Assembly (NCBI GenBank): GCA_903842505.1
Contig: CAIMMI010000140.1
Span: 1-47,699 of the forward strand
DNA: 47,699 bases
Origin: an uncultured Verrucomicrobiota bacterium
GTDB taxonomy: Bacteria > Verrucomicrobiota > Verrucomicrobiia > Limisphaerales > UBA9464
Reading direction: 5' to 3'
Shown: positions 8,208 to 16,707 of the stretch, piece after piece
Position numbering within the stretch: position 1 is the stretch's first letter
Layout: each line of letters starts with the position of its first letter
Position numbers and translations under genes: made by a program
The notes under the pieces: generated by a model
The model's database searches: none
What the model saw: the letters and a program-made list of their open reading frames with translations, nothing else
Told to the model about the DNA's origin: nothing

Positions 8208-9137
8208 TCAGGCCTGCCGAAGCGTGACCTCAAGGATCGAGCCGTACTCCGCAGGCGACTCATCGCCACCGGCCACCTGCACGATGACTTCCGTCGCGTT
8301 CATGCGATTGATCTTCGTGGCCACGACGTGGCCCGCAGTCGTCGTGATGTCCATCGCCAGGCCGGCCGCCGCCTCGGGCGAAGCCGAAGGCAGGAACTGC
8401 TCGAACTGGGTCTCAAAGAACCGCCGATTGAAGGTGAACTCGCCCTTCCGGAAAGTCCGCGGAAGTTCTTCGCCTCCCCGACCGGATCCACCGGCACCGC
8501 CCGCACGAAGCCCCATCTGCTGCACCAATGAAGGACCGGAATCCGCGACCGACAGCGTCGTCGCGTCCATGGCCACAGCGGTGGCATTGACTTCCTCGGG
8601 CGGGGCCCACTTGGGCATGGCCAGGAAGATCAGCGGTCCGATGATGGGCAGCACGGCGGACAACCCGCAGACCAGCACGGGAGAGCGCCACCGGAAACGC
8701 GCCACCTCGAAGCCGAAGAAAATGTTGGCGAGGTACATCAAGCCCAGGAAAAACAGGCCACCCGGCGTCATGATCGCGGCGAAGGCCCCCTTGGGAACCT
8801 GCGGATGCGGCACGCGCTGGGCCTCAGCCACCTTGAACGGCTTGCGCTCGCGCCGCACTTCCTCGGCCGTCGGGAGCGTCACGTAAGGCTCCACGAACTT
8901 GGCCGCCTTGGGCTGCTTGGACATCGCGAGAAGCGATTCATCCGACAGCTTGCCCCAGTCGGTCTTGGGCGAGTACCCGCCCCCATCCAACCGGAGCACG
9001 AAGGACTCCTTGTCCGCCGAGATAAGCTCGCCGGAAAGGACGGACCCGTCGTTCAACTTGTACTCGGCTCCCAATAAACCGAGTGCGGTCACCCATCCCA
9101 ACAGGCAAACCGCTGCCAACTGCCGCAGCCAACGCAT
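8208..9137 (-). CDS. Secreted/membrane protein of unknown function
   Basis: A 309-residue protein that I do not recognise. Residues 1-24 look like a signal peptide (cleavage near LGA-EY). The next 40 residues (YKLNDGSVLSGELISADKE) form a small beta-rich module like those that describe 'gene-of-unknown' PVC periplasmic proteins. Two hydrophobic helices follow at about 123-143 and 154-175. The C-terminal 100 residues (RKGEFTFNRRFFETQFEQF) are soluble and end in a beta-rich segment. It is 32 nt upstream of adk on the same strand and may be cotranscribed, but nothing in the sequence links it to nucleotide metabolism. Confidence 0.75.
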   Translation of the reverse strand: MRWLRQLAAVCLLGWVTALGLLGAEYKLNDGSVLSGELISADKESFVLRLDGGGYSPKTDWGKLSDESLLAMSKQPKAAKFVEPYVTLPTAEEVRRERKPFKVAEAQRVPHPQVPKGAFAAIMTPGGLFFLGLMYLANIFFGFEVARFRWRSPVLVCGLSAVLPIIGPLIFLAMPKWAPPEEVNATAVAMDATTLSVADSGPSLVQQMGLRAGGAGGSGRGGEELPRTFRKGEFTFNRRFFETQFEQFLPSASPEAAAGLAMDITTTAGHVVATKINRMNATEVIVQVAGGDESPAEYGSILEVTLRQA

Positions 9138-9255
9138 GATGGGAAGACCCTGCCAAAGCCCCTGCCATGGGGCGAGGTCATTTTTGACGGAAGCCTCGAT
9201 CCCACCCTCCAGCCCAGGCTATGGCAAATTTGTCCGACCCGCAGGGTTGCCAAAG

Positions 9256-9282
9256 GGTGGGTCGAGAGTCCTCACGGACCGT
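9256..9282. repeat. Family-C repeat end fragment
   Basis: GGTGGGTCGAGAGTCCTCACG resembles the GGTGGGGCGAGTGTCCTCACGA end of family C. No core or opposite end follows; it is probably a decayed remnant. It lies in the 198-bp gap between the divergent unknown membrane protein and the DUF721 gene. Confidence 0.4.
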
Positions 9283-9335
9283 CTGGCGTTCTTGAACCTT
9301 GAATCCACCCGCATCCCCCCCAACGATTGAGGCCC

Positions 9336-9770
9336 ATGGAGGTTCCACCCACCGGCAGCACCCCTCCGCTGACCCCCGCTGAACGCCAGAAGGCTGCGAA
9401 GGCTGGGGTGGAAGCGCGCGCCCGCACGCTGAACGCATGGCGCGGGGTCGATCTCCGCCCCATGGAGGCGGCCATGCGCCGGGCGGACAAGGCCCTGTCC
9501 GACATCCTTCCCAACGTCCTCACCCGGCTCCGACTTGACCGACGTCAGTCGGAATCCCAGATCATCGAGGTCTGGAAGCGGACCATGGACCCGCTGATCG
9601 TCGCCCATGCCCACCCCACCTCCCTCGCCAAGGGAACGGTATTCATCTCGGTCGACAGCAGCGTCTGGCTTTCGGAACTCGTGCGCTATCGCCAACGCGA
9701 GATCCTCGAGAAACTCCAACTCGCCGTCGGCAAGGAAACCGTCCAGAAGCTCTCCTTCCGGATCGGCTGA
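9336..9770 (+). CDS. DUF721/DciA-family protein
   Basis: A 144-residue protein whose C-terminal 90 residues match the DUF721 (DciA) pattern: IIEVWKRTMDPLIVAHAHP, then KGTVFISVDSSVWLSEL, then QKLSFRIG. DciA proteins help load the replicative helicase DnaB in bacteria that lack DnaC. The N-terminal 55 residues are basic and variable. I chose the ATG at 9336; the TTG at 9327 is an alternative. It stands alone, followed by a complete family-C element. Confidence 0.82.
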   Translation: MEVPPTGSTPPLTPAERQKAAKAGVEARARTLNAWRGVDLRPMEAAMRRADKALSDILPNVLTRLRLDRRQSESQIIEVWKRTMDPLIVAHAHPTSLAKGTVFISVDSSVWLSELVRYRQREILEKLQLAVGKETVQKLSFRIG

Positions 9771-9789
9771 AGCCCGAGGCCTTCCCCAA

Positions 9790-9925
9790 GGGGGGGGGCG
9801 AGACTCCGTCGAGCCGATCCAGAGTTTGAAGTTTTCAGTTTCAAGTTTGAAGCGGGAGCCGGGCTTGAAACTTGAATCTTGAAACTTGGGACTCCCTGGC
9901 AGCTCGTGAGGACACTCGCCCCACC
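9790..9925. repeat. Family-C MITE-like repeat, complete copy
   Basis: A 136-bp element with terminal inverted repeats: GGGGGGGGCGAGACTCCGTC on the left and GGACACTCGCCCCACC on the right. The core alternates TTGAAG, TTTCAAG and CTTGAAAC words, AT-richer than the surroundings. Positions 9828-9869 are identical over 42 bases to 42671-42712. The copy at 11594-11713 is the same element in inverse orientation. Confidence 0.8.
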
Positions 9926-10016
9926 AGCTCCACCGAAGGCCTCAAACGGAAAACCTCTCCGCGCGCTCCGCGGCTCCGCGTGAACCCCTCCCTCTTCGCA
10001 CCTGCAGGTTCCCGTC

Positions 10017-11543
10017 TCAGAGCAACCGCATGTGGCGGCTCTCCGCCTCCAACTCGGCCACCAGGCTGCCGCCGCGCGCACGGCGCCGCTCGATGATGTG
10101 TTTGTCGAGGATCGGGTCGTACTTCACGGGATAGTCCCCGTTGTAGCAGGCGAGGCAGAAGGACTCCTTGCTCAACCCCGTCGCCTTCACCATGCCATCC
10201 TCGCTCAGGTACCCGAGTGAATCGGCGTGGAGATACTGGCGGATCTCGTCGAGCGTGTAGTTCGCCGCCATCAGCTTCGAACGTTCCGGGAAATCGATTC
10301 CGTACACGCAGGGATTCCGGTGCGGCGGACACGAGATCAACACGTGAACCTCCTTTGCCCCGGCCTCCTTGAGGCTCGTGACGCGCGCCTGACTCGTCGT
10401 CCCGCGTACGATCGAGTCGTCGATGATCACCACGCGCTTCCCCTTCACCAGGTCACCAATGAGGTTGAGCTTCACCTTCACCGCGAAGTCCCGGATGAAC
10501 TGCGAGGGCTGCAGGAAAGAGCGCCCGACGTAGTGGTTCCGGACGAAGGCCATCTCGAACGGAATCCCGCTCTGCATCGAGTACCCGAGCGCAGCGCAGT
10601 TCCCGGAGTCCGGCACCGGCACGACGATGTCCGCCTCGATGGGATGCTCACGCGCCAACTGCCGGCCCATCTCGACCCGGACCTTGTAAACGTTCCGGTT
10701 GGCGATCGTGGAGTCCGGCCGCGCGAAATAGACGTACTCGAAGATACAGAATGCTCGCCGCTGCTGCTCCGGGAAGGCCTGCATGCTCCGCACGCCGTTG
10801 GCATCGATGATCACGATCTCGCCGGGTTCGACGTCCCGGACGAACTCCGCCTGGATCAGGTCAAATGCACAGGTCTCGCTCGCCATCACCCATCCCCCGT
10901 TCGGCAGGCGACCCAGGCTCAACGGGCGGAATCCGTGCGGGTCCCGGACCCCGATCAACTCCCGCTCCGTGAGGACCACCAGTGAGTACGCGCCCTCGAT
11001 GCGCCGCACCGTGTCCACGAGCGCGCTCTCGTGGCTTCCCCGGGCCGGTTGGGCCAGCAGGTGCAGGATGATCTCGCTGTCGACCGTCGTCTGGAAGATC
11101 GACCCCTTCGCCTCGAGTTCTTCCCGGAGTTGCGAAGCGTTGGTCAGGTTGCCGTTGTGACCGATCGCGATCCGACCCTTGGCGCAGTCGACCATCAGCG
11201 GTTGCGCATTCGTGAGGTTGGACGAACCCGTCGTGGAATAGCGGGTGTGCCCGATGGCCACCGAACCGATCAACCGGTGAAGCGTGTCCCCCTGAAAGAT
11301 CTGGGGGACGAGGCCCATGCCGCGATGGACCAGGAAGCTCTTGCCGTCCGTGGTCGCGATGCCGGCGCTCTCCTGACCCCGATGCTGGAGCGCGTAGAGT
11401 CCGTAGTAGGTGAGTTCAGCAGCGTTCGGATGACCGAAGACACCGAAGACACCGCAGTAATGCCGTGGATGCGAGTTTTCTTGCACGAAGGGGGTGGATT
11501 CAGGCCTCCACACCGCGAAAACGGAAGCGGAATCTCCGGGCAT
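10017..11543 (-). CDS. purF: Amidophosphoribosyltransferase
   Basis: First committed step of purine synthesis (PRPP + glutamine to phosphoribosylamine). The glutaminase nucleophile cysteine is in HYCGVFGVFG; ALQHRGQESAG, GHTRYSTTG and GHNGNLTN are typical class-II amidotransferase motifs. The PRPP site is VVIIDDSIVRGTTS. Cysteines at SCPPHRNPC and FCLACYNGDYP fit the Bacillus-type enzyme with a 4Fe-4S cluster and a cleaved propeptide. The start is uncertain: ATG 11543 gives about 30 residues before the Cys; GTG 11486 would give a 10-residue propeptide like known enzymes; ATG 11588 lies at the edge of a repeat. It is a single-gene unit. Confidence 0.95.
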   Translation of the reverse strand: MPGDSASVFAVWRPESTPFVQENSHPRHYCGVFGVFGHPNAAELTYYGLYALQHRGQESAGIATTDGKSFLVHRGMGLVPQIFQGDTLHRLIGSVAIGHTRYSTTGSSNLTNAQPLMVDCAKGRIAIGHNGNLTNASQLREELEAKGSIFQTTVDSEIILHLLAQPARGSHESALVDTVRRIEGAYSLVVLTERELIGVRDPHGFRPLSLGRLPNGGWVMASETCAFDLIQAEFVRDVEPGEIVIIDANGVRSMQAFPEQQRRAFCIFEYVYFARPDSTIANRNVYKVRVEMGRQLAREHPIEADIVVPVPDSGNCAALGYSMQSGIPFEMAFVRNHYVGRSFLQPSQFIRDFAVKVKLNLIGDLVKGKRVVIIDDSIVRGTTSQARVTSLKEAGAKEVHVLISCPPHRNPCVYGIDFPERSKLMAANYTLDEIRQYLHADSLGYLSEDGMVKATGLSKESFCLACYNGDYPVKYDPILDKHIIERRRARGGSLVAELEAESRHMRLL

Positions 11544-11593
11544 CGGAACCCCGTACCCTGCCGCGGCATCTTGACACTGCCCCCCCATCGAGA

Positions 11594-11713
11594 GGTGGGG
11601 CGAGTGTCCTCACGAGCCTCGTCGGAGTCCCAAGTTTCAAGGCCGGCTCCCGCTTCAAACTTGAAACTTCAAACTTCGAACTCTGGATCGGCTCGACGGA
11701 GTCTCGCCCCACC
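11594..11713. repeat. Family-C MITE-like repeat, complete inverted copy
   Basis: A 120-bp element with ends GGTGGGGCGAGTGTCCTCAC and GACGGAGTCTCGCCCCACC; the core has CTTCAAACTTGAAACTTC-type words. It is the reverse complement, in part order, of the 9790-9925 copy, so purF is flanked by an inverted pair. The flank GCATCTTGACACTGCC at 11568-11583 recurs at 42608-42623 beside another copy. Confidence 0.8.
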
Positions 11714-11795
11714 CATTTCGGGGCAGGCCCAAGATGCGCTGGCACCCTGCCGCCGATGGTTTTCACCCGTGACACCTTCGAGGCATCCGGGTCGA

Positions 11796-13196
11796 ATGAC
11801 ACAAGACATGTCTGATACCCCCACACCGGGTCCGCGCCGCGGTCTCTGGCGCAAGCGTTATCTGCTCCTCATCCCCATCGGTGCATTCGCGACCCTCTAC
11901 TGGATCAGTTCCCGCTCCAGCGATGGAGTCCTCGACCGACTCCGCGCGCGGGGATACCCGACGACCTCCCTCGAACTGGACCGCTGGTACGTCAGCGTCC
12001 CCTCGGAGCAGAACCTTTCCGGGCCCATCCTGAGGGCAGCGGGCGCCTTCCGGTACCAGGCGCTCGTGGGCTCATCGATTCCCTTCCTGGCCGCGGGTGC
12101 GAACGAGCCGAGCCCCCAGATTCCTGCGCCGGCGGACGAACTCGCCCGATGGAGGCAAGTCATCGAATCGAACGCCGAGACCTGGAGCGCCTTGGCCGAG
12201 GCTCGAACGCGGACCGAGGGCCGTTACCCCATCAACCTGAGCCAGGGGATGAACACGATCCTGAATCACCTCGCCCCCCTCAAGAGCCTGGTTCAGGCCT
12301 GCGCCCTCCGCGCCCTCGTCTGCGCCGAAGAGCAGAAGCCCGCTGAAAGTCTCGAAGCCCTGCGGGACATCTACCTTGTGCGCCGCTCGATCCTTTCAGA
12401 ACCCACCCTGATCTCCACCCTCGTCGGTTTCGCCCTGGACTCCATTGGCACGCGCGCGGTCCGAGACTGCCTCGAACGAACCCGGTTCACCGACGCCCAA
12501 CTTGTCCTCCTGTCCGAAGACCTCCGTTCCATCGCGTCCACCAACTGTTCGGAGCGGGGCTTCGTCGGCGAACTCGCCAACGGCCGCAGCGTTTTCACCG
12601 GCGGCGCCGCCGCGCTGGTCTCGGTCGCTGGCCCGGGCCCTGGCGGGGCTCCATCCGCCGCCAGCCAGTTGGGAGTTGGCGTCCTGCAAGCCTCTGGAAT
12701 CCTCGCCGCGGACGAGTCCTTCTTCCTTCAGAAACTCTCGGCCTTCATCGACGCCACCCGCCAACCTTTTCCCCAGGGGCTCGATGCCGCCGAAACCGCC
12801 GAAGCAGAACTCACGGCCGACCTCGCCAAACCCTCCGGAAAGCTGAAGCTGTTCAGCCGGGTGATGCTCCCCGCCCTCGCCAAGGCCATCGCCAAGGGCG
12901 CCGCGGATCAGGCCAACCTCCGGATGACCCAGACCGCCCTCGCGATCGAACGGTTCCGACTCGCGCACGGACGGACGCCTCCCGACGCGCTGGCCGCACT
13001 GGTCCCCGAGTACTTGCCCGTCGTTCCCACCGATCCCTTCGACGGCAAGCCAATCCGGTATCGCCGGACCGATTCGGGGTACGTGCTGCACTGCATCGGA
13101 TCCGATCGGAAGGACGGCGGCGGTCTTCCGACCGTTGTGGATCAGAAGGGCCGCCCGATCGCGAATCCGGACTTCGTGTTCGAAGTGCGCCGCTGA
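11796..13196 (+). CDS. Membrane-anchored protein with pseudopilin-like C-terminus
   Basis: A 466-residue protein that I cannot name. A basic N-terminus (RRGLWRKR) precedes one membrane helix (about 25-42, YLLLIPIGAFATLYWIS), so most of it should be outside the cytoplasm. The middle is alpha-helical. The C-terminal 75 residues read like the globular end of pseudopilins: ALAIERFRLAHGRTPPDALA, EYLPVVPTDPFDGKPIRYRR and CIGSDRKDGGG (compare 'Y..d.Gg.P.sl..L.p.yl...p.DPw.g.p..Y'). It may belong to a PVC family that borrowed this fold. Start is ATG 11796, with ATG 11808 possible. It is transcribed alone and converges on the HlyD-like gene. Confidence 0.72.
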   Translation: MTQDMSDTPTPGPRRGLWRKRYLLLIPIGAFATLYWISSRSSDGVLDRLRARGYPTTSLELDRWYVSVPSEQNLSGPILRAAGAFRYQALVGSSIPFLAAGANEPSPQIPAPADELARWRQVIESNAETWSALAEARTRTEGRYPINLSQGMNTILNHLAPLKSLVQACALRALVCAEEQKPAESLEALRDIYLVRRSILSEPTLISTLVGFALDSIGTRAVRDCLERTRFTDAQLVLLSEDLRSIASTNCSERGFVGELANGRSVFTGGAAALVSVAGPGPGGAPSAASQLGVGVLQASGILAADESFFLQKLSAFIDATRQPFPQGLDAAETAEAELTADLAKPSGKLKLFSRVMLPALAKAIAKGAADQANLRMTQTALAIERFRLAHGRTPPDALAALVPEYLPVVPTDPFDGKPIRYRRTDSGYVLHCIGSDRKDGGGLPTVVDQKGRPIANPDFVFEVRR

Positions 13197-13211
13197 CGGG
13201 GAGCGCGTGGG

Positions 13212-14315
13212 TCAGTTGACCGGCCGGAGATCGACGATCTCACCCGGGATCAGGGTCAGTTCAGGCGGCACGCTGATCATCACCGGCAGGCCGTACTCGG
13301 TCACCGAGTTGCCGGAAGCCCGCAGGGGGAGCAATTCGGGAAGGATGGGTTCCATCTGGCCGCCTACGCTCACGATCTCACCGCGCGCACCGGCTCGGCC
13401 GTAGGAACGGGACCGGATTTCCATGGCCATCCCCACGCGGGGTTCCATCCGGACGGGCTGGCGCAGGTAGGCGATGATCTTCTCCGCGCGGGTGCCGCTG
13501 ATCGTGAGGATCGGCTCGCCCGGCATGACAGCCTCACCCGCTCGACGGTGGACCACGCTGACAAAGCCTGAGATGGGCGAGAGCAGGACCGTCGGATTCA
13601 ACTGCGCCTCGATGGCGTCGATCGCCTTCTGTTCGACGGCCAATGCCGCGCGGATGGAAGCCGGCAATTCATCATCCAGCTTCTTCTCGTCCGGCCCCAG
13701 CTTATCGAGGGCGAGGGAAACCTCGCTGACCAGCACGGTCTGTTCCTGGATCTGTGCCCGGAGTGAATCGAGCTCCCGCTGGGCCAACTGCAACTCCTGA
13801 ACGCTCACGAAGGGAATCCCGTTCGTCACCCGCGACAGCCGGGTCGTTCGGTCGGCCTCGGCCTCGGCATAGGTCAGTTGGGCCTTCGCGGTTGCCAACT
13901 GTACACGGGCCGAGAGCCAATCCAGGCGAAGCTTGGTGAAGTTGATGACGTTGTTCTCGCGGCGGATCTTGGGCTCGACCGTCACCCGCACGAACTCGAG
14001 ACGCGCCCGGGACAACGAGGCCTGAGCCTCGAGATACCTTGGATCCGCGGCGACCAACTCCGCCACCGGTTGACCTGCAGTCACCTGGTCCAGAGCGCTG
14101 ACCTTCAGCACCGTCAATCGCGAGGGCTGCGAGGCGCTGACAATCGTTCGGACCATCTCGACCTCACCCAACAGGGCCGAGGGACCCACATAGCTGCGCC
14201 ACGAATAAACCGTCAGGGCGACCGCACCCAGGAACGCCAGGTAGGGCAAAAAGCCGATGCGGAACTCGCGGAAGGCGGTCCCGGGAGGGCTGGGGATGGG
14301 AGGGAGCTTTTCCAT
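13212..14315 (-). CDS. HlyD-like membrane-fusion adaptor
   Basis: A 367-residue protein with one N-terminal membrane helix (about 22-42) and a periplasmic part. A lipoyl-like half motif (LTVLKVSALDQVTAGQPVAEL) is followed by about 110 residues of coiled coil (71-200), a second lipoyl half (LSPISGFVSVVHRRAGEAVMPGEPIL) and a beta-barrel, the standard order of HlyD/EmrA-type adaptors. No ABC or RND transporter or outer-membrane channel lies nearby. Instead it starts 3 nt after the DUF4956 gene, in the VTC operon, so its partner is probably that membrane protein or an unlinked system. Specific cargo is not predictable. Confidence 0.82.
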   Translation of the reverse strand: MEKLPPIPSPPGTAFREFRIGFLPYLAFLGAVALTVYSWRSYVGPSALLGEVEMVRTIVSASQPSRLTVLKVSALDQVTAGQPVAELVAADPRYLEAQASLSRARLEFVRVTVEPKIRRENNVINFTKLRLDWLSARVQLATAKAQLTYAEAEADRTTRLSRVTNGIPFVSVQELQLAQRELDSLRAQIQEQTVLVSEVSLALDKLGPDEKKLDDELPASIRAALAVEQKAIDAIEAQLNPTVLLSPISGFVSVVHRRAGEAVMPGEPILTISGTRAEKIIAYLRQPVRMEPRVGMAMEIRSRSYGRAGARGEIVSVGGQMEPILPELLPLRASGNSVTEYGLPVMISVPPELTLIPGEIVDLRPVN

Positions 14316-14318
14316 CGA

Positions 14319-15002
14319 TTAAACCTCGGATTCGTCCTCGGCCTTCAGGCTGGTCACCCGGGAAACGCCGGGAAAGGCCTTGAGCTCGGTGATCAATTCA
14401 TCCGTCCGCCCGGCGTCCCGCAGGAGCAAACGGTACGAAACATCGGCCCCGTCATATCCCTGGGCCGAGCGCTGGCTCGCAATCGCAGACCGCCGCGCAT
14501 GACGTTCCAGCAGGAGCTTGAGATCCGGAAGTTCTCCCAGGGGCCGACCCCAGTGCAGGTTCAGGATCAGGTCATACCGGTTCCGGCTGCCGAACTGCGT
14601 GAAATGCAGATACAGCATCACCCCCGCAAACAACCCGGTACCGATCGCCGCCGTACTGAACTTCTTCGTCCCCGCCGCCATTCCAACCGTGATGCTCGCC
14701 AGGATGTAGGCCGTGTCCAGGGTGTCCCTCAGGACGTTCCGGAACCGGACGATGGCGAAAACCGCCATCAGACCGAAGGCGATCAGCACGTTGTTCGCCA
14801 TCACCATCATCACCAGTGCCACGATCAGACACAGCACCAGCAACGAGTTCACAAACGACCGCGAGTAACTGAGGCCGGAGTGGCACACCATGTACACCCA
14901 AGCCACCACGTGCCCGCAAACGAAGGCCAGCATCAGACCCAGCAACATCCCCACGAGATCGTCGGGGGCGGTGCCGAAATCACCTCTCAGGATCCATTCC
15001 AT
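14319..15002 (-). CDS. DUF4956 polytopic membrane protein
   Basis: A 227-residue protein with about five membrane helices in residues 15-135 (LVGMLLGLMLAFVCGHVVAW, SLLVLCLIVALVMMVMANNV, YILASITVGMAAG) and a soluble C-terminal domain resembling an ACT-like fold (YRLLLRDAGRTDELITELKA, then GVSRVTSL). The signature IAFGLMAVFAIVRFRN is typical of DUF4956, a family commonly found beside VTC-domain polyphosphate polymerases, as here. It is 18 nt downstream of the VTC gene and 3 nt upstream of the HlyD-like gene. It may be a membrane partner or channel of the polymerase; that role is inferred from gene linkage. Confidence 0.88.
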   Translation of the reverse strand: MEWILRGDFGTAPDDLVGMLLGLMLAFVCGHVVAWVYMVCHSGLSYSRSFVNSLLVLCLIVALVMMVMANNVLIAFGLMAVFAIVRFRNVLRDTLDTAYILASITVGMAAGTKKFSTAAIGTGLFAGVMLYLHFTQFGSRNRYDLILNLHWGRPLGELPDLKLLLERHARRSAIASQRSAQGYDGADVSYRLLLRDAGRTDELITELKAFPGVSRVTSLKAEDESEV

Positions 15003-15020
15003 TCAGTTCAGTTCTCCAGC

Positions 15021-15863
15021 TCAGACGTTCGAAAGCAGCGCGGTCAATCGGTCCTGCCGTTCGCGCTTGTTGTTCTCCGATGAGGACAGTTCCACGCCTC
15101 GCGGCAACCGGAAACCCGTCCGATGAAAGTACATTTCCCCCTTGTTGGCGATGCCGTCCGCGTACTTGGACGCCGAACCCTGCCGAAGGTTGAAAGTCCG
15201 CACCAGATCCTTGAACCAGTCCGGGAACCGCCCCGTGAACTTCAATTCGAGGATCACCAGCTTACCAAAGACGCACGACGGTTCATCCATCTGCGCCGTG
15301 AATCGCGTCGTGAACTCCGGCGAGATGAACACGTTCCGGTCCATCGTCACCCGCACCGAGTTGTCCACCGGGCTGATCCACGCCTCCCGCTCGTAGGTGA
15401 CGTGCGCCGTCGGCACCGCCTGATCCCGGATCATCAACTCCACAAACCGCTGGATCGCCACCAACTGCCGCGCATCCCCGGAAACCAGATCGTCCGGCCC
15501 CGGATGCTGGCCGCCCAGAACCGACCCCACCGCGTGCCGCTTCACCCCACCCCGCTGCTTCATGATGGCGTCGTTCATCCGACGCTTGATCTCGAAGAAG
15601 ATCGGGACCTTCGGGTTGTCCTCGTAGAACCGGAGCCGCAGCTTGTACCGGTTCTTGTCCCCGTTGATCGTGCCCCAGTAGATCGCCAGATCGTCCGAAT
15701 CGAGGTACAGGTTGTGGATCGTGTAGGACAGGTTCGGCCGACCGGCCCCGTACTCGTCGAGCTCCAGGTACGGCCGGATGTATTCCCGCACCGCCAGTGC
15801 GGTCTCCTCGGGAATCACGTACTTCAGCTCCCAGCGCTGAAGCTGCATCTTGTCGTCGGCCAT
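15021..15863 (-). CDS. VTC-domain polyphosphate polymerase-like protein
   Basis: A 280-residue single-domain protein of the VTC family, the tunnel-fold catalytic domain that makes polyphosphate from ATP in yeast Vtc4. Visible signatures: QRWELKYVIPEE (about 9-20), NLYLDSDDLAIYW (51-63), the basic strand RYKLRLRFYED, FFEIKRR with downstream KQRGG, and a late acidic-basic strand ILELKFTGRFP. These supply the charged lining expected of the tunnel. It is the first gene of a three-gene operon with a DUF4956 membrane protein and a HlyD-like adaptor. Some bacterial VTC/DUF4956 pairs also occur with CotH kinases; none is seen here. Activity is inferred from family. Confidence 0.88.
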   Translation of the reverse strand: MADDKMQLQRWELKYVIPEETALAVREYIRPYLELDEYGAGRPNLSYTIHNLYLDSDDLAIYWGTINGDKNRYKLRLRFYEDNPKVPIFFEIKRRMNDAIMKQRGGVKRHAVGSVLGGQHPGPDDLVSGDARQLVAIQRFVELMIRDQAVPTAHVTYEREAWISPVDNSVRVTMDRNVFISPEFTTRFTAQMDEPSCVFGKLVILELKFTGRFPDWFKDLVRTFNLRQGSASKYADGIANKGEMYFHRTGFRLPRGVELSSSENNKRERQDRLTALLSNV

Positions 15864-16258
15864 GGCGTAACTCGAACTCCGGATCCTTAGGCTCGTTGCC
15901 CCCAGCTGTCACGCTCGCGTCATCGACCTGTCATCGGATCCAGACGACTGCGCCCGCTTCAGTACCCAAGGATGTCCGCCGTTCATAAAGCACCATCCAT
16001 GCCGGAAGCAACCCAGCGGAGCGCAAAATCTTCACCGTTGGATCCACCCCGCCCTTCCCGAGTTTCAACGACCTTTTCAAGGCCCCGGACCCGAGAGGTG
16101 GGCAAGTCCGCTCAAGAACCGGTCCTGGGATTGCCTTCTCCGTCTGGGACCTGGTGTCTGGAAACGGGGAACTCGCTGCCCCACCCATTTCCCCCAGCCA
16201 TCGAATGTTTTGACCGCCCGAACGTCCTTCGGCACGTTCGCCGAACTTCGGTCATCAC
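15864..16258. repeat. Divergent promoter gap with a family-C-like element
   Basis: A 395-bp gap between the divergent VTC operon and the cytochrome gene. About 16095-16187 is a shortened family-C-like element, with GGTGGGCAAG at the left end and CTCGCTGCCCCACC at the right. No gene is seen. Confidence 0.5.
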
Positions 16259-16657
16259 ATGAAAGCCACTGCATTCCTTCCCTTCCTCGTCGTCGTCACC
16301 GCGGCCGCCTCGCTTTCCGCCGCCGATGTCGACGTCAGCAAGCTGCCCGCGGCCTCCACCAAGACCGGGCTGAGCTTCGACAAGGACATCAAGCCCATCT
16401 TCGACAAGTCGTGCATCAAGTGCCACGGCGCCGAGAAACAGAAGGGCAAGCTCCGCCTCGACACGCTCGAAGCCACCCTCAAGGGCGGCGAGAACGGCGA
16501 GTCCGTCGTGAAGGGCAACTCCGCCAAGAGCACCCTTGTCCACACCATCGCCCGCCTGGACCCCGACGCCGCCATGCCCCCGGACGGCAAGGGCGATCCC
16601 CTCTCCAAGGAACAGATCGGCATCGTCCGCGCCTGGATCGATCAGGGCGCCAAGTAA
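16259..16657 (+). CDS. Small exported cytochrome c
   Basis: A 132-residue monoheme cytochrome. It has a signal peptide (about 1-21, ending SLSAA), then FDKDIKPIFDKSCIKCHGAE with the CxxCH heme site at 52-56, and AMPPDGKG supplying a probable distal methionine. The phrase 'D.DI.PI....C..CHG...G.LRLDT...l..GG..G' is the style of planctomycete/verrucomicrobial cytochromes (PSCyt1-like). It probably transfers electrons in the periplasm. It stands alone: a hairpin 18 nt past the stop separates it from argJ. Confidence 0.9.
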   Translation: MKATAFLPFLVVVTAAASLSAADVDVSKLPAASTKTGLSFDKDIKPIFDKSCIKCHGAEKQKGKLRLDTLEATLKGGENGESVVKGNSAKSTLVHTIARLDPDAAMPPDGKGDPLSKEQIGIVRAWIDQGAK

Positions 16658-16675
16658 CATCACGCCCCCAACCCA

Positions 16676-16707
16676 GCCGCGGGTGGCACGGTCAGGCCGC
16701 CCGCGGC
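16676..16707 (+). terminator. Possible terminator hairpin after the cytochrome gene
   Basis: A perfect 8-bp inverted repeat, GCCGCGGG (16676-16683) and CCCGCGGC (16700-16707), with a 16-nt loop, 18 nt after the cytochrome stop. There is no T-tract, so intrinsic termination is uncertain; it could simply stabilise the 3' end. The rest of the gap to argJ (16708-16915) shows nothing recognisable. Confidence 0.35.

Noticed and set aside
6451-8886. An 811-residue plus-strand open frame
   Set aside because: Covers fmt, adk and the membrane protein in antisense; composition is His/Arg/Pro-rich and non-protein-like.
11573-11578. TTGACA as a promoter for the gene at 11796
   Set aside because: No TATAAT-like box at 16-18 bp and the word travels with a repeat; it lies over 200 bp upstream.
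11031-11795. N-terminal extension of the pseudopilin-like protein
   Set aside because: Runs through the antisense of purF and a family-C repeat; the good start with a following membrane helix is at 11796.
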